Shown here piece by piece: positions 1-46,957 of a stretch of 64,000 nucleotides of DNA. The notes below the pieces were generated by a model. That model worked only from the letters and a program-made list of their open reading frames with translations. It was not told the DNA's origin and did not search any database. The stretch lies in assembly GCA_036250195.1 (NCBI GenBank), contig JAVHZZ010000004.1, positions 142,551,729 to 142,615,728 of the forward strand. Reading direction: 5' to 3'. Within the stretch, counting starts at the first letter, position 1. Every line of letters begins with the position of its first letter. Origin of the DNA: Mixophyes australis. Taxonomy: Eukaryota; Chordata; Amphibia; Anura; Limnodynastidae. The position numbers and the translations under genes are program-made.

Positions 1-61
1 GTGGATATTAGAAAATTGTTTAAATATGACAAATATTTATCTGATGTAGCTTTGTCTATAG

Positions 62-252
62 CAGTGTTTCCCAACCCTAGTCCACAAGTACCCCTAACAG
101 TGCATGTTTTCTATATCTCTTTGCAGGAGCACAGGTGTAATATTACTGACTGACACATTTTGAAAGATCCACAGGTGGTATAATTATATCACTTGTTACT
201 TGGAAAACCTGCACTGTTAGGGGGCCCTGAGGACTAGGGTTGGGAAACACTG
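62..252. mobile_element. hAT-type MITE with perfect 8-bp TSD
   Basis: A 191-bp element has inverted ends CAGTGTTTCCCAACCCTAG / CTAGGGTTGGGAAACACTG. It is flanked by identical 8-bp direct repeats GTCTATAG (54-61 and 253-260), diagnostic of hAT insertion. No coding capacity. Confidence 0.92.
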
Positions 253-384
253 GTCTATAGCTTCAGTGACAATATATGGCAGCAACCTGGGACTCTTCAG
301 CTTGTGTGGAAATCTAAGCACCCAAATGTTTTATATTGTCATAACGCCCTTCCATGTACGTCATGTTGGTTTATGGTGTACATC

Positions 385-549
385 CAGGGCCGTAACTAGG
401 GCTGTGCGACAGGGGCGACCACCCAGGGCGCAACGCTGAAGGGGGCGCGATTTAGGAATATTTTAGGTTAATTTGGTTAAAATTGAGGGCTAGGGGGGCG
501 GCATTTGTCTTTCTCGCCAAGGGCGCTAGAATTCTAAGTTACGGCTCTG
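385..549. mobile_element. hAT-type MITE with perfect 8-bp TSD
   Basis: A 165-bp element has ends CAGGGCCGTAACTAG and, inverted, CAGAGCCGTAACTTAG. It is flanked by TGTACATC (377-384 and 550-557). The GC-rich interior differs from that of the element at 62-252, so this is a separate family. Confidence 0.9.
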
Positions 550-1216
550 TGTACATCCTACTGGTGTCAGTGGCTTGGTTTATGACAAAAAGCTCCACCA
601 CAAGTAGCAAGATAGACATGAAAGGTATCAGAGAAAAAATATATATATAGTATAATCAAAACTTGCACCATTTTTCTAATGAAGTATACTGCAATGTTAA
701 AGTGGTATTCGTTTTGGGCAACACATTACATATAATGACAATTTTTTGTAATATTCAACTTACAAAACAATGACATTGTTTCATAGATGAAATACTGTGA
801 TATTTTGAAATACATGTCTGCTAAAGTAAGTAGGACTATTTTATCTCCAAAATTTAGAACAGTAAAATAGATCCAAAACGTCAAATTAAAAATGCTGAAG
901 GTGGACACCGACTCTTGGTTGCTAATGAATGGCTAATACAAATATAAAACCAGAGATGATGGCGATATCTTACCATTAAAAGTGTGATTTATATTCCATA
1001 AATGAGTCATTGAGACAAATTATATTCTGGAATAAGAGATTTTGTTTTATAAAACAAGATCATTAAATGTGTGATTTAGCAAACCTTCTAAAAAGGAGAT
1101 GGGGAGTTGCTATCTATAGCAACCATGCAGATTCTATCACTATCTAGAACAAGGGTCGGCAACCTTATTCTATCAGTGTGCTGGCTAATATCCAGTCCAG
1201 CCCAGGTGTGCCAGTT

Positions 1217-1229
1217 GTGTGTGTATGTG

Positions 1230-1275
<46 letters not shown>

Positions 1276-1286
1276 CATACATACAC

Positions 1287-1320
<34 letters not shown>
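1217..1320. repeat. TG/TA microsatellite
   Basis: Alternating TG, TA and CA/TA dinucleotide runs occur here. Short open frames across it (Tyr-Ile or Cys-Val repeats) are artefacts. Confidence 0.9.
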
Positions 1321-1452
1321 TATTTATTATTTTATGATGCTACTGTCAAGATAATATTAATACATATATATGTATGTGTTAAAAAAAATTTTTTTTTATG
1401 ATGCTACTGTCAACATAATATTAATAGTAATGGGTCCAACAATTAAACATTA

Positions 1453-1803
1453 ATATTATGCCACACAGTATTGCCCCCAGTTCATATTGCGCCACAATAG
1501 TGTCCCCAATTCATATTATGCCACACAGTAGTGCACCCATTTCGTATTATGCCACATAGTTGACCCCCCCAGTTTATATTATGCTTCAGTTGTGTTCACA
1601 ATTCATATCATGCCACATGTTACAACCTCCAATTCATATCATGCCACATACTAGAGCCCCTAATGCATATCATGCACATAGTTGTGCCCCCAATTCATAA
1701 TAAGCTTCATAGTTGTGCCTACAATTCATATCATGCCACACAGTAGAGTCCCCAATTCATGTTATGCCACACATAAGTGCCCCCAATTCACATTATGCTA
1801 CAT
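1453..1803. repeat. Degenerate minisatellite, unit about 30-34 bp
   Basis: About 11 imperfect tandem copies of a unit resembling CCCCAATTCATATTATGCCA plus CACAGTAGTG are visible. Unit length varies by a few bases between copies. Confidence 0.8.
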
Positions 1804-2149
1804 TAACCAACTGAGAGTGCAACTCACCTCTTGTCCACACACAAGTCTTCAGGTCCTCAACGGGACCTGGGAGAAACTGCTGCGCATGCGTCCCAGACAA
1901 CACAGCACTGTATGCCATTTCTGGCATGAGTACCCCTGATTTAGACTGTACTAGATAAATGATACCTAGAAATCGATTGGTTGCTACGTGCAACACGTCC
2001 ACTTTCCTTTTTAGAAGGCTTGATAAATCTGTTCCCAAGTGTCAAGCTAATAATAGATGAAGCTGCAAGTACACTAATGCAATAAAAATGCATGCAACCT
2101 CATATGGAGTTGCAAGTCTCCTGTCAGGTGCATGTGCATTTGAGTCTAA

Positions 2150-2324
2150 GGGCTGGATTTACTAAGCTGCGGGTTTGAAAAAGTGGGGATGTTGCCTATA
2201 GCAACCAATCAGATTATAGCTGTCATTTTGTAGAATGTACTAAGTAAATGAAAGCTAGAATCTGATTAGTTGCTATAGGCAACATCCCCACTTTTTCAAA
2301 CCCGCAGCTTAGTAAATCTAGCCC
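2150..2324. mobile_element. PIF/Harbinger-like palindromic MITE, TAA TSD
   Basis: A 175-bp element is almost entirely inverted repeat: GGGCTGGATTTACTAAGCTG pairs with its complement at the right end, and the arms extend about 70 bp. It is flanked by TAA (2147-2149, 2325-2327), the TWA duplication typical of PIF/Harbinger. Confidence 0.82.
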
Positions 2325-2365
2325 TAAGACTACATAAGTCACATTTATGCAAACATGCCCATAAT

Positions 2366-2588
2366 GGGCAGCACAGTGCTTAGCACCTCGACCTCACAGC
2401 ACTGGGTGAGTTTGATTACCGACTTATCTGTGTGGAGTTTGTATGTTCCCTCCATGTTTGTTTGTTAGGGAATATAGACTGTCAGCTCCAATGGGGCAGG
2501 GACTAATGTGAATGACAAATATACTCTGCACAGCGCTGCGGAATTGGTGGCACTATATAAATAAATGATGATGGTGATGACGATAATG
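2366..2588 (+). mobile_element. tRNA-like SINE with L2-type tail, internally deleted copy
   Basis: It begins GGGCAGCACAGTGCTTAGCA and ends in the shared tail CAGCGCTGCGGAATTGGTGG plus an ATG-type simple repeat. The middle is shortened relative to the fuller copy at 9462-9797. Confidence 0.78.
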
Positions 2589-2898
2589 TATTTTGTCTGT
2601 GCTTACAAGACCCATCCTTCCTCTGTTCCACCCCTTCAATCATAAAGGATCATAAACAGTTGAAAGCGCAAGATGGTACTCAGTCTTCATATGGCTGCGC
2701 CTGCAACCGTAACCAGTGCTTTGTGCGCATGCACAGAAGTAAAAAGCCTATTTTATTGCGCCCAACTTTACATGAACCTCAGTATGTAGAAGCACTTTGC
2801 AAAGTGTAAATCAAAAGTTCAATGCAATGCTGTCATACTTATCCTATTATTATTGAAACATTTAATTTTAAATATGTTTGGTAAATGTAATATATAAG

Positions 2899-2903
<5 letters not shown>

Positions 2904-2952
<49 letters not shown>
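2904..2952. repeat. TA microsatellite
   Basis: About 24 TA units are followed by a short GA run. Confidence 0.9.
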
Positions 2953-2962
<10 letters not shown>

Positions 2963-3767
2963 TTACACATGAATCTGTGTCTTTGTAAATGTAACCATCC
3001 ACTCTACTTGTCCCACTTTTCTGTATTGCACATAGACAGGACAGTGACCCTGCATGTGTCCATATAGAAGGCAGTGCCAAATTAGCAAATTACCTCTGAT
3101 GTGTTTCTCATTTAGAGGTGCATGAACTGTGTCATCTCTATTATATGTGTACATTGTTATACAGTGCTATTTTTACTGCATGCCTTAGAAATCTATAGTA
3201 CTAGAAATGTACGATACATTCAAAACACAGTAGTGAAATACACAACACCATTACTTCTGTCAGGTACTTGAACTTCCCATACAGATGGTTGGGAATCTCA
3301 TTTTACGACTAACAACAGGAGTTCCCATCTGCTTTAATCTCATAATGGATTTAATCCTCAACCTCATCTGCACTGCGTGATCCCGTATTCCCATATCTGA
3401 ATTACAGGATAATATATTTGCCCCACCACATGTTGGGAGAGCTCATGAGTCCATATCTTTCCAGAATAGTATTATTCTGTATAGTAGCACTTCCCATCTT
3501 ACTAACATTAACCTAGAAATAACAGCAGCATAGTGGTACATGACAAACATACAAGAAGTATATGTTTAACATAACCAACCAGAATATAAAATAATTAGCA
3601 TGGCTCTCAGTGCTTCATGTTATAATTTCTCATTACATTTAATTATTGTATGTATTGTCCCACAAATTCAATCCTTCTAGTTCTTCTAATTTGCTCCATG
3701 AATGATTATAATTTCACTCACCATTAAATACAGTATTACAGTGAACCTATGTAACATTTACTTTTGG

Positions 3768-3923
3768 GGGGTAAATGTATCAAAATATTATCCAAAACCT
3801 CCGGTTTTCTGTGATTGAGTTATTTAAAACAGCAATTTTTTACAGGAAAAGTGGGTTTAGCCTTTAATATAATTGCCATTTTAAATACCAACATCAAATC
3901 GACAAAAACAATACATTTACCCC
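3768..3923. mobile_element. Harbinger-like MITE, GGGGTAAATG family
   Basis: The ends are GGGGTAAATGTATCAA and, inverted, GGGGTAAATGTATTG. The right flank reads CTGGTCTAAA, resembling the right half of the published zebrafish Harbinger target AAAACACCWGGTCTTTT. The left target copy (TGG) has diverged. The family also appears at 27090, 28976 and 49294. Confidence 0.72.
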
Positions 3924-5153
3924 CTGGTCTAAATGAAATATTTCTCTAATACCGCCTCTCCAGATACAATGTTCACTATATAACATTAGCTTTGTTCAAA
4001 AATATGCATTTAATTGTTTCACAAATCAGGTTCAGCAGCAGGTACAAATCTACAATGGGTATTTGTTTTGACTGTACTTTGTCATCTTGGTAGAGCTTCA
4101 CAGCTTCAGAATGCGGTTACTCGCTGCATGTCAAACGTCTCCTTGGCGACAGTGGTTTATCACCCTAAATACTTGGCTTAATTCTAAAATAAATTCAATG
4201 TGTTTTGTTCCCACCTGAAATAACAACAACAGACAAGAAGTACATAACTAACAAGTAAGGCAGTTTTAGTCAGACATGGATGCATATATAAAATAAACCT
4301 ATAACTTAAGCACATCTACACATTAAACATACATCTGAACAGGCAACATATGAATAAATGTTTAATTTACTGTTTGTTCAGCTGTACAGTTTCTTCTAAA
4401 TTTACCTGTGCTCCTTTCTGTGACATCATTCAACTGTAGGAATTTTGACAGTTTCTAAAACATTAACTTATGTATCAATTGTTTTCCACACTACTTAGAT
4501 TGTAAGCTCATTGGTTAAGGCCATCTTTATCTTCAGTTTCATGTCATTGTATGTAATGTACAACACTGTGTAATATGCTGGTGCTTTATAAATAAAATAT
4601 AATAATAATAATAATAATTCTAAGGGTTCATCCCCAAACGTTGGTTAATCAAGAAAAAAGTGTGCAGCGATATTTAAGGACTTTGAATAGCTATGTTCTA
4701 AACAGACAATTTTCCAAAAGAAAGGTGGGTTAAAGCAGCAGTTCCACATATTTTTTTCCTTTAACTAGCAAGTTAAGTACATTTAAGAATGCATTTTTCT
4801 TAACTGTCCTCCTACAAATCATTATCTTCTTTTACAAATCTACCTGGAAGACAGACAAGTATGGCTGCCAGTAGCACACACAACTGTTAGCATGACATGG
4901 GAAGGCAGAGGAGAAGAGAAATTGGGAGGATATTGCAATGCAGACAGAGCTCAGAGGGGCGTTCCAAAGCCTCTCTGCTCATTACATCAAGTGTGATGTG
5001 ACTGAGGTTACTGTGGTAGTCACATGGAACTGTGGAAACTGTACAGAATGACATATCATTAATTGCAGCCTGAAGAAACAAACCAAGGAAATTATAATTA
5101 ACAAGTTTCTTCTTATAGCCTGACACAGTGATTTGTGCTAAGAAATACACCTA

Positions 5154-5462
5154 GGGCCTGATTCACTAAGGAAAGTAAAGCAAATAAATTAGTAACTTTG
5201 AACCTTGGTAAACCCTGTTACAATGCAAGGGGTGCAAATTAGTTTATTATTTTGCACATAATAAAATACTGGCTGTTTTTCATGTAGCACACAAATACTT
5301 GAGAACTTAATTTTACACTGACATTAAAAGTTGATCTAGGACAGGCTCTACTCCAATTATAAATCTGTCCACACATTTTAAATTTACCCCCACCTCCAGT
5401 ACGATATAGTTTTGCCACGGTTCAAAGTTACTCACTTTGTTTTGCTTTAATGAATCAGCCGC
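5154..5462. mobile_element. Harbinger-like MITE (GGGCCTGATTCACTAAG ends)
   Basis: The left end GGGCCTGATTCACTAAGGAA pairs with the right end ...TTAATGAATCAGCCGC, and the subterminal AAAGCAAA/TTTGCTTT also pairs. The flanks CTA (5151-5153) and CTG (5463-5465) fit a decayed CWG-type target duplication within ACACCWGG. A related but 5'-decayed copy seems to end at about 5807 (...TCTAAATGAGGCCC). Confidence 0.6.
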
Positions 5463-6007
5463 CTGGTGCTTAATAGAATTGCTGCATTAACTTTATATAA
5501 ATAAGTTACAAAAATTGTGATTTGCAAAATTGAAGGTAAATTCATTATTAAATTATTAATATTAAATAATTAAAGGACAACCATATAAAAACCATTACTC
5601 CACTTATGGAGTGGCTGCTTTTACATATAGCATGCAAATACCGGGCAGCTTACTTTTACATTGCAATTTAGAGGTGAGCCAGAACACGCCCCCTTCCATC
5701 TCTAAATCTGTCTGCACTTTACATTTGTCCCCTGCAGTGTAGCATAGTTTTGACAAGGTGTAAATTTACTCCTTTGTTTGTTTTTCACCTAATTCTAAAT
5801 GAGGCCCAATTTGTGTACATTTTTTTTTTTTTTAAGTGTCTCTGCTTTATTCTGTGAGTTTGCAAGTGAGTGAGCCATCTTAAAAAACATAGGCACTCAC
5901 AGGTTGTCATAACACACTCCATTTATACTTCCTTGATGTGAATATTTCCAGAGTATTTATCAACATCTTTAAAACTGCTTTCTAATACCCCTAGGTCTCA
6001 TACTCAC

Positions 6008-6520
6008 TTGTGTTTATTACATGCATAATACTAGCGTATTTCATGCCATTAGAACCCATTTAAATGGGTACATTGATTCCAGTGTCACCACTCCCACCAG
6101 AGGCGAATGCAGGATTAAGAAGGGGGGGTTTCCGCCCCCCCCCGGGAAAAAAAAAAATAGAGCGAGAGAGCTGCAGCTGCATTTCAGCGAGTCTGAATTC
6201 TACAGCAGCCGTGGCGCTGTCAAGAAGCATCCGCGGCAGTGCTGTATTATACTACAATACAGCACTGCCGCGGACGCTTCTTTGACAGCACCGCGGCTGC
6301 TGTGAAGTACCGTTGGTTCCCGGAGGGGAGGGGTTTCTGGGGAACCAGAAACCCCTCTGCGTGCGCCACTGCCCACTACCTCTACCATTAGCTTGTTCTC
6401 GCACTGCGTTAGAAGTCCCTTTGGGGCTTCATTGCACATGGGCTGCTCCCCCAAACCTCATCGCCTATTCCGATCCCTGCTCTGTTCAGAGTGGGGGATT
6501 GGAATATAAAGAGGCTTACG
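6008..6520. repeat. Unknown interspersed repeat, copy 1 (interrupted)
   Basis: The flanks 6008-6097 and 6372-6520 match 10040-10250 base for base over most of their length. Shared stretches include ACATGCATAxTACTA, CAGTGTCACCAC, CCCACTACCTCT and TTTGGGGCTTCATTGCACAT. The copy here is split by the foldback at 6098-6371. Superfamily unknown. Confidence 0.7.
6098..6371. mobile_element. Foldback MITE (hAT-like tips) nested in an unknown repeat
   Basis: The ends are CAGAGGCGAATGCAGG and, inverted, CAGTGGCGCACGCAG. The core is a near-perfect hairpin of about 50-bp arms (6200-6252 with 6254-6305), rich in CpG. Comparison with the uninterrupted copy near 10130 shows that CCCAC is duplicated at the insertion site. 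A full 8-bp hAT duplication is not clear, so the superfamily is uncertain. Confidence 0.7.
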
Positions 6521-7104
6521 GGGCTTATCGCTTATCTAATGGCCCTGTTTACAATGCGTGTACCACCTACAGTGAGTTCCAAATGCTAGAAACTAAAGTA
6601 TGACAAACATGTTTGACATGTGTTTTCACTTGTAATTTTAGTAGCGTTAAGAAATGCAGATGCAATACCAGTGGGTACCTGGCCTTAATATTTACCAGGC
6701 AGGGTCTATTGATAACATTAATTGACTGGGAAGAAATCAAGGCAATTACCCCATGTGTGAAACAGAGCGGGACAAGACCAATCTTATTTCAGAACACTGT
6801 ATTGTCCTGCACCCACCAGACACCTCCCTGACACATTTACACTCATTAAGATTCTGGATGCTATAAATTTGTTTGTTATTAATGCTTCCAACCTGTTTGC
6901 TGGATTATGGTGTAATGGCTCTTGCCATTATCTAATACCCGCTATTTGATTATGTATCTGCCTTTGAACCTTGTAATTTGTTTTGTTTTGACCTGAACGT
7001 CTCTAAACTCTCAATTCTGACCAACTGTTTAATCTTTACGGGACTACATGGTACCTGCAGCACATTATAAGTATTATGCTATGGGGGAAGGGACCCTCAC
7101 CACC

Positions 7105-7741
7105 TGTCAGGCGCCGCTCCCGCACCATACCAGGTGTCGGGAACGGACGCCTGTGCTTTCCGACGGACCCTCGTCCCGTTGCCTAGCAACGGGACGTACT
7201 TCCGGGTTCCGCCGGGTGCGCACGCGCAGTAGCTGCGTCCCGTTGCTACGCTTCTCTCTGCTATATCGGCGGTCAGGTGCAGGTACCTATCAGGGCCAGT
7301 GCCCTACTATATAAGGATCCTCCTTTTCCTTCCCTGGTGCCAGAGTATTGGTTTCACCATTTTCCAGTGTTTGTATCCTGCTCCCATATTTAGTGTCCTT
7401 TGGCGTTTGACTCCCGGCTTGTTCCTGACCATTCTCTGTCCAGCGATTTGGCTTCTTTGTTTCTCGGATTCTGACATTTGGCTTTCCTCCCGACCTTCCC
7501 TCTGGATCACCCTTGTGTACCGCGCTATCGTTTGGCTACGACTCGGACCGTACGACTACTCCTGCTATCTCCCACTGCAGTTAGCTAGCTTGAAGGACCG
7601 CGACCTGCATGCCCCATGCAGCCAAGCCCATACCTCCTCGTAGGGGTCCCTGGTGAATACCGGGGGGTATGTTAGACTTCGCGCCTTCCTGTCTAGTAGA
7701 GTCAATACTAGTCAGCGGCATCTCCACGTCCGATTGTGACA
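7105..7741. mobile_element. Solo LTR (637 bp)
   Basis: The element starts TGTCAGGCGCC and ends ...GATTGTGACA (TG...CA), flanked by CCACC (7100-7104) and CCGCC (7742-7746), a 5-bp duplication with one mismatch. The interior is GC-rich with a TATATAAG box near 7309 and no coding domain. It fits an LTR retrotransposon of the Gypsy type or similar; family not identified. Confidence 0.65.
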
Positions 7742-7746
7742 CCGCC

Positions 7747-8350
7747 TTCATATTTTTTTTTGCTGAATAATTTTTATTGAGAGAAGGAACAAAACAAATG
7801 GAAAAACAACATGTCATATGATGAGGCCTAAGTAATAATTAACATAATGAAACACGGGGTTCAACAATATCGTATAACAACAGCAGTCCTGTGCATTTTC
7901 CCCAAAAAACTAAGGAAAAATATTTTAATTACTGTATTAAATAAGGAAAGGCCCAGAGAATAGAATATATGACCAGTTGTGTTTAGAATATCTATATAGT
8001 ACATACTCCAATATAATTAAACCAGTTCATGTTAGAAAAACATATAACAAAACAGCAACATGGGGTAGAGGGTATGGAGATAGGAGAGGGTAAGGTGGTG
8101 GGAAGAAACGGGGGGATCTCAGGGTCTGTGGCCAAATTTATGATAGAGGGGACTATTCACGTTAAACAGTTTTCAACGGGAACGGGGTGAGATAAATTAA
8201 TATGGTTTATGTCCTCGCAGATAATAACTACTTGTCTCTTGCAAATCTAACCAACTGAACCAGATGGCATAATAATCTGTGAACCTACCTGAGGGACCTG
8301 CATATTTCTGAGGTTCTTAGTGGAGTTATTTGGCAGAATCTCTCTGGCAT
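7747..8350 (-). mobile_element. Probable 3' end of a non-LTR retrotransposon, antisense
   Basis: A T-rich run and a reversed AATAAA-like signal (AATAATTTTTATTGAG) at 7765-7780 begin a purine-rich, non-coding stretch. This resembles an L1-type 3' UTR read on the minus strand. Assignment is by composition only. Confidence 0.35.
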
Positions 8351-8439
8351 ATCTCTGAGGTTCCAGATGACGTGCTTTGACAGTCATTCTGTCCTGTCCT
8401 CTATCCCTAAGAATTTAGCTTCTTCTGGAGTTGCTCCTC

Positions 8440-8712
8440 ACAGCACAGATGTCATGAGTTTGATTCCAACTAGGGCCCTATATTATTGTATGTTCTCCAC
8501 ATGTTTGTATGTCATCCAATATTTGCGTGGGTTTCCTCCCATGGTCCAAAAACATACTGATAGATTAATTTTGCAGACTAAAACATGGACCCTAGTTTGT
8601 GCTTGGAAAGTAAGACTGTAAGTTCCAAAGGAGCAGGGACAGATGTAAATGATAAATATTCTGTGTTCACTGCTATATAATATGGTGGTGCTATATAAAG
8701 AAATGATAACAA
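8440..8712 (+). mobile_element. tRNA-like SINE with L2-type tail, 5'-truncated
   Basis: It retains the box-B-like segment TCATGAGTTTGATTCCAA, the middle GTGGGTTTCCTCCCATGGTC and the tail GGTGGTGCTATATAAA, in the order of the copy at 9462-9797. Confidence 0.75.
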
Positions 8713-9461
8713 ATAAAAATGTTACAACAAGAGATTCTGCATCTTCTTTAATAGTTTCTCATTATTCTTTTGATTCCCTCAAGATAAGTAAAAGTGGGAC
8801 TCAATGTAGACCTTTTATTACTTGTATAATGGTTCTAAAATTACTACGTCAGTTGAATCTGCATTGTATGGTCTATGTCAGAGTACCTGATAAAATAAAT
8901 AAATACTCCACCTAAAATGAAAAAGTCCCCCTTCAACATTAAAATTCCTATTTCTATCCTAGTCATCTAATGTCACTTTTGCTATATTGCCAACCGGTGG
9001 TATATAGTGGGTGCACTGTATTTGCTAGATGTTGATAATTATTAGTTATTGAAAATGTCCCCATCTATATCACAGTCCTGACTCGTATGCTTGCTAATGC
9101 TTATGATTTATCATTCATTGCAAATGCCTTCCTGAGCTCTTTCATTTTATGCAGTTGGGTTCTAGTGAAATGGTAAAAATGGACAGGCTTGTTTATCCTT
9201 TAAGGTTTACAGTGGAGGAATATACTATGTATTGCTCATCTACCTCATTGGGGCATACAATTTATACATTTATGATTATAGGACTAATATCAATGGTGAT
9301 AGACAGAGGATTTAATACAGACTTTGATGCCAGATGACAGCACCAATTTCCAGTCCCACTGAAGGCACTTCACTCTAGCCATTGTGCTAAAGGGCCAATA
9401 ATTTGACACTGATGACTACCTTGCCCCTAATGACAATGTGCCTATATTTAACCATATATGT

Positions 9462-9797
9462 GGCAGCACGGTGGCTTAGTGGTTAGCACTTATGCCTTAC
9501 AGCACTGGGGTCATGAGTTCAATTTCCGATCATGGCCTTATCTGTGAGGAGTTTGTATGTTTGCCCCGTGTTTGCGTGGGTTTCCTCCGGGTGCTCCGGT
9601 TTCCTCCCACACTCCAAAAACATACTGGTAGGTTAATTGGCTGCTAACAAAATTGACCATAGTCTGTGTGTCTGTCTGTGTGTGTGTGTTAGGGAATTTA
9701 GACTGTAAGCCCCAATGGGGCAGGGACTGATGTGACTGAGTTCTCTGTACAGCGCTGCGGAATTAGTGGCGCTATATAAATAAATGATGATGATGAT
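9462..9797 (+). mobile_element. tRNA-like SINE with L2-type tail, near-full-length copy
   Basis: The head GGCAGCACGGTGGCTTAGTG plus GTTAGCAC resembles tRNA box A, and GAGTTCAATTTCC (9515-9527) resembles box B. The body has GGGTTTCCTCCGGGTGCTCC, and the tail ends GTGGCGCTATATAAATAAAT followed by an ATG repeat. Other copies lie at 2366, 8440, 13810 and 31212. Confidence 0.82.
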
Positions 9798-10039
9798 ATA
9801 CATTTTCTTACAGGCCTAGTATGGAGGTGAATACTCTAGAGCAGAGATTTTTTGCCTATGGACCCACAATACTGGTAATCAAGCCATTTAATATGGGTCC
9901 ATGGTTTAATTTATTTGCAAACCTGTTATATAATACCAACTAACAAACATAATTAAAGAGGGACCAAAAATACTCTATGTTAGTAATTTCCTTGTTCAGT
10001 CATCTTTAACCAAATGTTAATGATAGTCCATTATCTGTT

Positions 10040-10260
10040 TAGTTTTGTTTTTTACATGCATATTACTATCATATTTCATGCAATTAGAACACATGTAAAT
10101 GAGTATATTGTTTTCAGTGTCACCACACCCACTACCTCTGCCATTACCCCCCTTTGGGGCTTCATTGCACATGGGCTGCTCCCCCAAACCCCATCGCCTA
10201 TTCCGATCCCAGCTGTGTTCAGAAGTGGGATTGGAATATAAAGAGGCGCGTTGCACATGC
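10040..10260. repeat. Unknown interspersed repeat, copy 2 (uninterrupted)
   Basis: Counterpart of 6008-6520. It preserves the empty target site CACCACACCCACTACCTC, where copy 1 carries a foldback. No coding capacity or recognised family. Confidence 0.65.
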
Positions 10261-10349
10261 AGAGAAGATATATTTTTTCACTGCAGGTGGGCTGGGAGGG
10301 CGCCCTGAAAAGCAGATTTCCTTCTGTCACATCCTAACAGTCTGACCAG

Positions 10350-11639
10350 AGTGGAACTTCACATGATCAAACTATTCTTTTTAGGTATGCCCAAAAACAG
10401 ACATAAATCTGTCTCTGTGACCTTTTGTGTTCACGTCTCTTTGACTCTCTCTCTCATGTAGTGGGGCCTTGGGATCATGTCATTATTGACAGCCCAGCTA
10501 AAGCTGTGCAACTGTTCCAGCCATTCCTATGCACCATAACTAACATGGTGCATAGGCTTAAAGCCCGTGTCTGCCCACTGTAAAAAAACATTGAGACTAA
10601 GGCGTGAGCACCTTCTTGTATTCAATTCCTTCTCACCCAAGATGACCTCAGTTTTAAGTGGATGGGGATAGAAGTAGCCAATCAGATTATTGGAATGTTC
10701 ACAGCAGCAGGAGATGGGTCCATCAGTGGTCAAAGTGGGCCAGTATAGGGCTATATATCATACCAGCACTTCTCCCCACTGCTCATCAACTCACCACTTG
10801 GTAAACAATGTCACCAATACAGAAACCACAGCGGACTAGCTTTTTACACAGGGCTCAGTGCATTTTGGTCTCTTTAGTGATAGAGCCAGATTATTGAAAA
10901 CTGGAATTTATTCTCAATCTCTGTTATCAGTGTGTCTGTCTCTTGATACCTCACAACTTTTGAGGTATCTGGACATAGTGCATGCGAGAAACAGTGTGAA
11001 ATGCACGAGAAAAGGGTTGCTCCACTTCTGAATCGGGAGCATGTCCAATGCTTCCTAACGTTGGACCAGCTACCTTCTGAACACACTCACAATGCCACAT
11101 GCAACAGTGGCAGGTATGCACGTCTCTGTTTCTAAATTTCCATTTTGACTTTATATGAGAATGAACAAGTCTGGAAACATTGCGGCTACAAAGGAATACA
11201 TTTCTTTTATTTTTGCATGTCTTGTGTGCATGCCTTGTGTGTCTGATATATTTTCTTTTCATAATGTTGACTCTGGCACTGAACTTTACTTAAGGGAGAG
11301 TAATAATTTTTTTTCTGTATGTATGTATTCATGTAGGTATGTATGTATGTAAATAGACATTAAGATGAGTCAGATGTGTTTTGTGCATTTCCAGTTATTT
11401 ATATTCATGTGACTTTTATATTTTTTCTTTAGAGGGACAGGTATGACTACAGTTGGACAAAACACACACAATGGATAGGGCTTCTATAGATATTGTGGGC
11501 AGAGACGACTTTTGCTTGTAAAGTAATGATTGACAACTCTATTAGTAATAAGGATATAATGCAGTTCTTATTCTGCCCGGCACCACTACCTGTATTACAT
11601 GTCTCACAGAAGCAGCAGCGTCTCATCGCTATCTAATAC
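10350..11639. other. Non-genic DNA upstream of the ETFA promoter
   Basis: I see no coding exon or recognised repeat. A short inverted repeat, CCTATGCACCATAACTAACA plus TGGTGCATAGG, lies at about 10527-10556. A TATG/TATGTATG run lies at 11314-11352. Confidence 0.4.
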
Positions 11640-11774
11640 AGAACCATTTGGCCGATGTGCTCCATGCACACGTGACCTGCTCTCTCAGGCCTGGCAGAAT
11701 GGTGTGACGTGATATTCTTGCGCTCCCCCGTCGTAGGTTTTACACGTCACTGTACGGTCACCTCTGAGTCTGAA
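11640..11774 (+). promoter_or_regulatory. ETFA: Probable ETFA promoter / 5' UTR
   Basis: This relatively GC- and CpG-rich stretch lies directly upstream of the start codon. It holds a perfect E-box CACGTGAC (11669-11676), a CRE-like TGACGTGA (11705-11712) and an inverted half-site CGTCA (11745-11749). No TATA box is evident at a useful distance. CRE and USF/E-box motifs are common in nuclear genes for mitochondrial proteins. The transcription start is not determinable here. Confidence 0.45.

Positions 11775-46957
<35,183 letters not shown>

Larger units (their letters stand above)
2590..5150. other. Non-genic upstream DNA
   Basis: Apart from the TA tract, the MITE at 3768 and a SINE/L2-type tail at about 4496-4617 (ending in an ATA repeat), I see no gene or recognised repeat in this AT-rich stretch. 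Confidence 0.5.

Noticed and set aside
1141..1215. Possible hAT element (AGGGTCGGCAACCTT tip)
   Set aside because: Only one end resembles a hAT tip. The other side runs into a microsatellite and no inverted partner or duplication could be found.
1088..1337. Tyr-Ile and Cys-Val repeat proteins
   Set aside because: Translations of TA/TG microsatellite DNA.
6021..6454. Overlapping short open frames across the CpG-rich hairpin
   Set aside because: Palindromic, GC-rich MITE sequence lacks stop codons by composition. No homology.
7048..7643. Open frames of up to 114 codons in a GC-rich stretch
   Set aside because: They lie within a TG...CA solo LTR with a target duplication, and the translations resemble no retroelement or host protein.
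1..11640. Search for another conserved gene upstream of ETFA (for example ISL2)
   Set aside because: No homeobox, LIM-domain or other conserved coding exon was recognised in this stretch on either strand.
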